Program-made: the position numbers and the translations under genes
Notes under the pieces: generated by a model
What the model saw: only the letters and a program-made list of their open reading frames with translations
What the model was told of the DNA's origin: nothing
The model's database searches: none
Part shown: piece by piece, positions 57,161 through 64,000 of the stretch
How the letters are laid out: the number at the start of each line of letters is the position of its first letter
Numbering within the stretch: the first letter of the stretch is position 1
NCBI GenBank assembly: GCA_021432605.1
Contig: MU271144.1
Span: forward strand, 3,282,606-3,346,605
Direction: 5' to 3'
DNA from: Coniochaeta sp. PMI_546
Lineage: Eukaryota; Ascomycota; Sordariomycetes; Coniochaetales; Coniochaetaceae
DNA length: 64,000 nt

Positions 57161-58913
57161 CTACGCGGGAATCTCCCATCCACCATAGGCGCTCCAGAGT
57201 TCCTCCTCGGCTACGAAAACATTGGAGCCTCTATTTTCCCCAAACAGTTGCTGGCACCACCACTCAAGATCTTCAAGATTGTCGATAAATGGAACACACC
57301 CAATTCCCCGCAAACCAGCAGTGACAAAGTCCTCTTCATGGCCAGGAATCCAGAGCTTGAGCGGGAGAAGCGGCATATCAAACAGCGGAGTCGGAGGCCG
57401 TGGCGTACTCCGGCCATCATAAGCGCCGTTCCATATGGCCATGCCAAGGTCCGGGTCCGGCCTCCAGAGAGGATGATGCAGGGGGACCATACTGACGATT
57501 GTACGAATCCTTTCCCACGAGTCTGGAGGAAACCGGTACATCGCAAAATTGGTAAACCCAGTATCAATAGTGACGGTACACTTGCCGAAGTCGAAGCCTT
57601 CGACAGGGTCCCATTCCTTGCCATCCTCGACGACGACGCCCAAGAACATAGCGATACCATGCTGGGAAAGGTTAACGTACGACACATACAGCTGCTAGGG
57701 AATGGCTCACGTCTTGTAGCTTGCAAAGCGAGGCGCACCAAATGTGGTGCATCCAAGAACCCCAGCGATCCCCAAGCCGGAAGGCTATCTCATCCTGCGA
57801 AGCATCAGGTCGCTGCTTCTTGACGGTCTGGATTTTCTGGCAGATCCAATGAGCCATCCAGTACGCAAGATAAACGTCAGTGACGACTTTCTCTCCACAG
57901 CCGGCCTCCTCTGCAAGCTTGTTGCACTGTGTGCGCATTCTTGCGAGTCTTTCTGATGCGAAAGCGGTTAATAAGTCCCAGCTCCAGCCTATCGCTTTGG
58001 CCTGCGATCGTGATAAGACGTGAAAGGGGTAGAAAACTCGAGTGTCGTAAGGGGAATCGGTGCAACAGTAATAGTCGAATTCCTCCGGTGTCAGAGAGTA
58101 CTTGGCAGCGATTCTCACCATCGTCTCGAGCATGTTGGCGTAGTCGATACCTGATTGGACGGACAGCCCCCTGGATACGATCTTGAACAAAGATGCCTGC
58201 CCACGGGCTGCGACCTCGCACCGCAACTTGGCCGTCAAGCTACCAGTTCGGAGGGCGTCGAGGACTTCTGATTGCTTCATGATATCCCAGGTCGCCCAGT
58301 CTTGGATCTGGTCTTTATGGTACCCAAAACAGTGGAACACCTGTCTTGCGATAGCCATGTTGGTGGCCGCGTTGAAAGCCCAGCACATCTCAGCTCTCGA
58401 AGTCTTGAAGTCGCCATGATTGAGAGCATTTACCCAAGTGGCAATAATTGCCAAGCTCAGAGCTGGGTGCTGTCTTTTGCCGAGGTTGAGAGCTGTCGTT
58501 ATAAGGGCTACATTGTTACTGGCGTGGTATGCGAGTCGCCCATGCGATAGGACGAACGGGTAGATTGCCTCGAGCGAGTCCGTGAATGGCCCTGGCGACC
58601 ATAGGGCAGTCAGCCCCGTGTAATCACAATGGCGAGTTACAAAATCACTGTCATCCCCTCGTTGCGTATAAGTTGCTATGAGATATGCCGTGATCTCTTC
58701 CTGATGTCGCTTGGTAGTATCTAGCGTTGCACCTGGAAGGCGAGAGTCTGTCGCGCTGAGATTATCACGAACTGCTTTAGCGAGCCTTGACTCTGCGGCA
58801 GATCGTCGAATGCTGCGGATATCTTGGGTATGCGAAGGTGCATAGCTACTCGCCACCCGCTTCGAGGCCACAAGATGCTGGACCCCTCGACTTGACGTTG
58901 CCTTGCTCGTCTG
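57161..58913 (-). CDS. Unknown protein block, 567 codons, start unresolved
   Basis: Open from 58913 to 57711, then a 49-nt intron (GTGAGC to TTCCCAG) and an exon 57661-57161. The product has strong coding character but I recognise no family. It contains the Trp/Tyr-rich stretches HCDYTGLTALWSPGPFTD, YPFVLSHGRLAYHASNN, YLAYWMAHWICQKIQ and ends GGWEIPA. No ATG lies near its 5-prime end; the first internal Met is about 170 codons in. The block overlaps the end of the next minus-strand frame by about 70 bases in a different reading phase. It is thus either the 3-prime part of the same gene, joined by an intron I could not place (ACAG at about 58914 is a good acceptor but has no good donor), or a gene whose start is broken. 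Confidence is in coding, not in boundaries. Confidence 0.6.
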
Positions 58914-59935
58914 TCACAGCAAGGACGTCGTTCTCCGGCAACCCATAGACATCTTCGTCAAGCTCCTCATCCAGCTCGACAGACAGAATGTCCAACCTAG
59001 CCGCTGGAGTACCGAGGCGAGTCTTTTTAAACTGTCTGTCATTGGCGAGGGCCGGTGCGATCATAACTGCTGGTCTGTGGTATCAGCAAATACATCAAAT
59101 AACATATCATAACAGGCAGAACGACTTACATCGCTTTCGCGTCTGCGCTCCGAATCTGACAGCAACCTCTGGCATGACTTGCACCAGATGTTGACGACCA
59201 AGGCCCTGATAGTGGTTGTAGTGTTCGTCAAGCATATCAGCATCAAAGTCGGAGTATATCCAGACGATATTCGGAGAAGGAGTCGCTTCCTCGTCGCTGA
59301 AGACCGTGATATTGCCAGTGACGGTAAGCCAAACGAGGGCATATGTCTCCCTTTGGTCTGCATTTTTGTCGCTGCGTTGACACCACTTCTTCAAGATAAA
59401 GGAGAGGTGATCGGCGTAGTAGTTATTATACGTCGACCGTGGATTATCGCCATTGAGTTGGTGCTCATGGGCGACCAACTCGTCACTTCTCGCTATGCTC
59501 ACTATCGCCTCGTATGACGCTTCCACGCCGTACTGCGCGAGTAGGCTTGCTACGAGCGCACGGGGACCACACATGAGCCCGGAACCTGAGACAGGGTGCC
59601 AGTGACAACTGTTTGGGAAACTGTCGAGGAAAATAAGGGTAGCAGAGAGGGTTCCATAGATGCGGGATGGGAAGCCTGACGCGTCGAACATGGTAGGGTC
59701 ACTCCTCCCTGCCTATGAGCCCGTGGACCAATCGTCTCGCCAGCATCCTGAGGCTTATTCAACGCTGTTAAACAGTCAGAGCGTGGCACATGCGCGTTCG
59801 TGACAAACTTGACTTACACACGGGGGTCAAATAAACTTGCACAGCCGCCGCCGTCTTCTCGCCAGAAGCATCTTTGGGTGTCCTAGGCTCGCACTGGGCT
59901 TGATGACTGACCGTAGTGGCGTTGGACCGTGTCAT
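58846..59935 (-). CDS. Unknown protein with cysteine-peptidase-like motif
   Basis: Three exons (59935-59818, 59708-59130, 59066-58846) give a 305-residue frame with consistent phases. Near residue 80 is SGSGLMCGPRALVASLL, where a Cys in a G-x-x-C-G context at a helix start resembles OTU and other papain-fold active sites. About 100 residues later comes DEHYNHYQGL, a possible catalytic His strand. The C-terminal 60 residues are acidic (VELDEELDEDVYGLPEND). I infer a papain-like fold only from this pattern; it could be an inactive relative or unrelated. The start is uncertain: minus-strand open sequence and a GTGAGT donor upstream (near 60130) hint at further 5-prime exons. The 3-prime end overlaps the next block, so both may be one gene. 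Confidence 0.5.
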
Positions 59936-60920
59936 CGTGGCTGTTCTTCTCTGGAACGACAGGTTAGTGACGGCAGCCGCGGGCACTGATTGAATCAGCT
60001 TCTCTCCTCGCTTCTGTCCACGAGCCCCCTCAGGCCACCTGTTGCCCTTCAGCAGGCTTGACCAAAGGCTGGACCGCAAAGTAATCGGATACCCAGAGCA
60101 GTGCACGCCGGAAGGCAGATTTAATACTCACCAACCGAAGTTGGAGAGTAGCAGCACTCCGAGCGTATAGATTACCTCTTGGACCAGACTCCAGGACAAG
60201 CCTGCCGTCGGAACAACAGATAGCCTTCGGGACAAATCGTTTCAGTACTCGCCTCCAGTCAGCAGACATCAACGGCGTTCTCAAGGCAGACAAGAACACG
60301 GACTCTTGGAAACGCGGTATCACAGTAGAATACAAGACTCGGACGATGGTAATGCGAGGAAAAGGAGGATTCTGGAGCTCTGCGTTCAGAATTTTGAATA
60401 CCTTGGATCTATTTCAGAAAGATGGAAGGAGCCCCCAAGGAGTCTGCCCAAGGACGCTCCACCTTCTATGTGGCTATCATGCTTATGGATGGTAGGAACG
60501 AGAACGGAAGGGGTGCCCCAGCGGGCGGCCCAACACTTCAACCTAGGGGTGCATGGAACAGGACATGGCCAAATAGGAAGAACGGAAAGGAGTGTCTGCT
60601 CATGACAGGCGTGTGGGATTTGGCATGGGCCAACAATGTTACTGGCTGCTGGTTCGGCGTCTGTGTTCAGTCTATTCGTGCTATCATCGTTCAAATCACT
60701 CCTAGTCGCAGTTAATCTTCCTGGCAAGATGGTCCGGTCAAGGGGGTGGAACTTCAACCCATATTCTTTGGCAGAGGATATTTGTCCACATTGTTTCATA
60801 CTGGCTACCTTATGTTGGCCTTTTGCATTCTCTTCTCAACATGGCCTTTTAGATAATTGACGGACGGAAATGCTGCCCTATATCTGTCAGTATCATGTAT
60901 CACATCTGACTTGGAGCGGC

Positions 60921-60968
60921 AATATACATATTTAACAAGCTGGCACCAAGTGCTCCAGGTAGCAATAT
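60921..60968 (+). repeat. 45-bp dispersed repeat, copy A
   Basis: AATATACATATTTAACAAGC followed by TGG...TGCTCC...GGTAGCAATAT. Copy B at 62528-62575 has the same blocks in the same order, with small gaps and substitutions. Copy A directly abuts the U6-like sequence at 60971. Confidence 0.55.
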
Positions 60969-60970
60969 TA

Positions 60971-61074
60971 TAGCATGGCCCCTGGTTAGTTTCTCTGATC
61001 CTCTGTAGAGGCATGTTTTAACAGCTTGATAGCACTAAGATGACACGCTCAATCAAAGAGAAGCTACCAATTTT
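60971..61074 (+). pseudogene. Truncated U6 copy that keeps an intron-like insert
   Basis: Begins TAGCATGGCCCCTG (as U6 exon 2), continues with a 48-nt insert (60985-61032; GTTAGT to GATAG) at exactly the site of U6 intron 2, then CACTAAGATGACACGC and the AGAAGCTACCAA tail before TTTTATTTT. The ACAGAGA box, the 5-prime hairpin and intron 1 are missing, and one G is lost in AAGGATG. The insert is unlike the intron at 56698-56761 apart from its ends. Keeping an insert argues for DNA-level duplication, not reverse transcription of mature U6. Lack of ACAGAGA means it cannot act as U6. Confidence 0.8.
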
Positions 61075-62527
61075 ATTTTGGGATTTTTTTCTTCTTCTTC
61101 CATTCGGGTTATCACATCCCCTTAACAGCTACCTACGGCTTCTTTGGCAGTCTCTGATTCAGCGATTCAGCGATATCGTTGCTAGCACTTGGCTGCGATT
61201 CACGGGGCAATGCATTCTCTGGGCGATAGCCTCGTGGCACTGGAACCCAAGTCCTGTTTTACGAGCCGGTAATACGCGCTTCTCCATGACTTGCTAGGTC
61301 GTAAGTATGGCCAGTGATGCTGCGTTTGCAGCCGACTTGATCAATCTAGGACAGCGTGTCGCTCTCCGGACGGCTTGCAGTGACAGGAGCTGGAACCCCT
61401 GTTGTCGGTGTGAGTATGTAGAGCCTGTGTGTCGCTAAAACCGTCCGCACGAGGTTTGGCTTCGACAACCAGCAAGAACCTTTGTGTACATACCGTTGAT
61501 CTGATCGCAGACGTGGTGCTCTTCAATGTCATCTGTATGCAGTGGACAGTCCCGAACGCCTTAAGGATCCAACCGGGGGTGAAGCCGGGATTGATGCTCG
61601 ACACTCTGTTCGAGTCATACCCCGACCTCTCGAGAATCTGGAGCGTAAATTGTCCCGCGAGTCTTATTGGACAGGCTGCTCCCGGACGAATGCACACCGA
61701 GGGGCTCCCGTGGGCAAAGTAGCACCATCCTAAATAGTCTCCCCCATCGGAAGTCGCAGACGACATTGGCGTTTGACATTGACATGATGTTGGAAGACGG
61801 ACGGGGTGGCTGTTGACCGAAAGAGACACCTGGCACTGTCAACGTGGTGGCGTCTTCACGCAAGCCATCACCGTTTGGGAGGCGCGCAGAACCACTATAT
61901 TGAGCCGTCCCTAGGACGGTAATGCTTTGGGGCACATGTGCTCTCCAGGGGAGACGCACGGCCCAGAGCATCGCCCACAGCCAACTCCTCATTGAGGGTG
62001 CCAAGTGAGACTGAGGCCCCGTCACCGGGACTTCTATTCAGAAGGGGCTTCTCGACTACCTCTTCAGGTAGTCCTGAGTCCACCCGCCGCTCATCCGTAC
62101 CCATCTACACTCGCCCACGGCCTTCCCATCCCCGTATGGCTTACAAGAGAGGTCGCACCCCCTGCCATAGCTGCCGACGATGCTGCTCCTATCATAATTT
62201 GGCGGGCTCTGACAGTTGCAACCACTATGTACTATTCTAAGCTCAAACCGTGCAGGACGCGCATCTTATCGGGCCGCCACGGCCTGGATGACTTGTGGAC
62301 TCTCAGCTAGAAGCGGTCCTTCTACTACTGTCCTTGGTCTTGCACTTTTGCCTTCGCTGGAAGGTGAGTGTCTGCCACCCATATGCATCTGCTTTGCTCG
62401 CTGGAAGTCCAGCATCGCCCTTGCTGGGGTCTGAGAGTCGGAGAGGGGCAACGAGGACAAAGGCTCACGTTGTGCAGCTGACTGGAAAGTAGATACACGG
62501 TGTACCATATATACGAGAGGACGACGT

Positions 62528-62575
62528 AATATATACAACAAGCTGGTGCCGCGACTGCTCCTGGGTAGCAATATG
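62528..62575 (+). repeat. 45-bp dispersed repeat, copy B
   Basis: AATATATACAACAAGCTGG, then TGCTCC and GGTAGCAATAT; the partner of copy A at 60921-60968. The family is unknown. Confidence 0.55.
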
Positions 62576-62773
62576 TACAGGAATAGCTGAATATGTACAG
62601 CAAAAGATGAATGTGGATGGAGGGCTAGGCAGTAAAAAACACAAAATCCACCACATGTGATCGTCAAAGAGCATGATGCCATATGTACATACGTATGCAA
62701 GGTAAAATAAGTACGAGAAGTGAAGTATGTTCGGTGCTATGCACGCGAAGTGAGGCATGGCAATGTCCACCTC

Positions 62774-63691
62774 TTAAGTGGACTGGTAGTGAGCGACATA
62801 GCCGACCTCCATCATGCTACCGTAGCCGTCCTGGGTGCTGCCATCTGGGTATCCGGGCTGTGTTATGCGGTTAGCGAGGAGAACTATGATACTCAAAAGG
62901 GGAGAGAGGCAACTCACCCAGCTGCCACCGACAGCCACGTTGAGGATGAAGTATTCGGCGCTGTGAGCCAGGGAGTTCCAGACGTTCTGGTTACCAATAC
63001 GGCTGCCAGTGATCTGGTGGAACTGTTTGCCGTCCATGTACCAGGTGATGCTCTCGCTCTGCCAGCTCGAGGGAGTGCGGTCCCAGACGATGCGCCAGGT
63101 GTGCCAGCTCTGGTCCGGGATGGCAATGCTGCTGCCGATGCCATTGCCCTCGTTGCAGATACCGCCGGGATACACGTCGCAGTGGACGGTACCGTAGCCG
63201 GTCAGCTGACCGTTGATGGTCTCGAGCACGTCGAGCTCGCCGCAGGAGGGCCAGCTGCCGCCGTGTCGGAGCACGTCGCCCAGCAGCCAGAAGGCGGGCC
63301 AGATGCCCTTCTTGTTGTTGACCGAGTTGGTGCCGAAGCGGATCTGCGACTCGCCCATGGTCCGCTTTCCGGCAGCGGGGGTAAAGGTATACTTGGACTC
63401 GAGGCGGCCGGATGTCCAGCCTCCGGAGACAGAGCTGTCGCGCCAGGGCACGAGCTGGAGCGTACCGCCGCCGCTGTTCTGCACATTCTTGGTTGAGGAA
63501 GTGTAAGTCTCTAGCTCGGCATTGACGCCCAAGTTGCCGGTGATGATGTTCCACTGGCTCGTGTCCGGCAGGGTGCCGGATCCCCCAGGGAATGTGGACT
63601 GCCACACCCGGTTGTATCCCGAGTACTGGGGAGCGTCCCAAGCAAAGGCCACAGAGGCGAAGAGAGAAATGAGTGAGGCGTGAGTACGCAT
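62774..63691 (-). CDS. Secreted GH16 beta-glucanase
   Basis: Predicted extracellular glycosidase on beta-1,3 or mixed beta-1,3/1,4-glucans. Two exons (63691-62918, 62857-62774) give 285 residues. The signal peptide is MRTHASLISLFASVAFA. The GH16 catalytic motif ExDxxE is present as ELDVLE (near residues 150-155), with IWPAFWLLG before it and HTWRIVWDR and ITWYMDGKQFH after it; the C-terminus GGSWPGYPDGSTQDGY is typical. An in-frame ATG 69 bases upstream (63760) would bury the signal peptide, so 63691 was chosen. The 60-nt intron is a multiple of three with no stop, so its retention would insert 20 residues after GGSW. TATATATA lies about 35 bases upstream. Confidence 0.93.
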   Translation of the reverse strand: MRTHASLISLFASVAFAWDAPQYSGYNRVWQSTFPGGSGTLPDTSQWNIITGNLGVNAELETYTSSTKNVQNSGGGTLQLVPWRDSSVSGGWTSGRLESKYTFTPAAGKRTMGESQIRFGTNSVNNKKGIWPAFWLLGDVLRHGGSWPSCGELDVLETINGQLTGYGTVHCDVYPGGICNEGNGIGSSIAIPDQSWHTWRIVWDRTPSSWQSESITWYMDGKQFHQITGSRIGNQNVWNSLAHSAEYFILNVAVGGSWVSCLSPLLSIIVLLANRITQPGYPDGSTQDGYGSMMEVGYVAHYQST

Positions 63692-64000
63692 GGTGTCAAG
63701 GATAGACTTAGTAGTGAAGTCGGTATATATACAGGGGTAATGTATATGCACACGAAACAAATAAGGAATGTACAGAAGCAGAAGGTAGGGACCGTGAAAG
63801 GCTTGTGATCGACGTAGCTGAAGAGCAAGATCAACGACGCTTGATGAGAAAAGAGAGATAGGAGATGGGGATCTGCAGCGGACTTATATACAGCTCGCGA
63901 TACACACTGGCCCCTGGTGTCTTCATCCCATGGACGGCCAAAACGGCAGGTGAAAGACAAGCGTGGACCTCATCTACTACATGCCGGAGAGTCTGGGGTA
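63692..64000 (-). promoter_or_regulatory. Promoter of the GH16 gene
   Basis: TATATATA at 63724-63731 sits 33-40 bases upstream of the ATG, implying a very short leader or a start further upstream (another TTATATA lies near 63882-63890). No other gene is seen before the window ends. Confidence 0.5.

Larger units (their letters stand above)
59936..62773. other. 2.8-kb gap with repeats and a U6 copy
   Basis: No gene recognised. It holds a damaged U6 copy (60971-61074) and two copies of a 45-bp repeat. Many short frames occur on both strands but none has a family motif. The left end may include extra 5-prime exons of the minus-strand gene at 59.9 kb. Confidence 0.4.

Noticed and set aside
62720-63496. 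258-codon plus-strand frame opposite the GH16 gene
   Set aside because: Ala/Val/Asp-rich complement of the GH16 exon, without domain features; GH16 motifs on the minus strand are unambiguous.

Overview
The window is nuclear DNA from a filamentous ascomycete (Pezizomycotina; Sordariomycetes-like is a guess from the gene content). The evidence is short 50-110 nt introns with GTANGT-type donors and CTRAC branch points, a HET-domain gene, a NACHT STAND gene, secreted fungal glycosidases, a fungal tyrosinase, and compact genes on both strands. Gene models were built by hand: every splice junction was chosen so that donor, acceptor and reading phase agree, and coding lengths were checked for divisibility by three.

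Layout. 1-8.7 kb: a small inverted-repeat element, a sulfate permease (+) and a SNF2-RING ATPase (-). 8.7-13.5 kb: no gene, probably the long spliced leader of a bZIP factor with an internal tandem-repeat domain (13.5-16.1 kb, +). 16.7-17.5 kb: a MARVEL membrane protein (-). 17.5-20.4 kb: gene-poor, with a possible gene relic. 20.4-21.2 kb: a beta-carbonic anhydrase (+). 21.6-27.2 kb: an 1,851-residue ankyrin-type protein (-). 28.8-31.5 kb: a quinone oxidoreductase (+) tail to tail with a UDP-glucose 4-epimerase (-). 32.9-39.2 kb: a SUN-domain nuclear envelope protein (+) tail to tail with the ribosome-biogenesis helicase DBP4/HCA4 (-). 39.8-43.4 kb: a secreted GH5 mannanase and a secreted tyrosinase (both +). 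43.5-49.4 kb: a HET-domain gene and a NACHT protein ending in C2H2 zinc fingers (both -), an incompatibility/NLR-type pair. 50.2-53.8 kb: a second SNF2-RING ATPase (+). 54.4-56.1 kb: a CHR-family chromate transporter (+). 56.6-56.8 kb: a U6 spliceosomal RNA gene. 57.2-59.9 kb: two overlapping blocks of unknown coding sequence (-), one with a cysteine-peptidase-like motif. 59.9-62.8 kb: a repeat-bearing gap holding a damaged second U6 copy. 62.8-63.7 kb: a secreted GH16 glucanase (-).

The most unusual item is the U6 snRNA gene. The RNA that helps catalyse splicing appears to be interrupted by two introns with normal spliceosomal signals. Intron 1 carries a sequence matching the Pol III B box, so the intron may also be the promoter, as known for fission yeast U6. 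A truncated copy 4.3 kb away still holds an intron at the second position, so it arose by DNA duplication and not from a spliced transcript. Most other genes are housekeeping or secreted enzymes and form no evident metabolic cluster.
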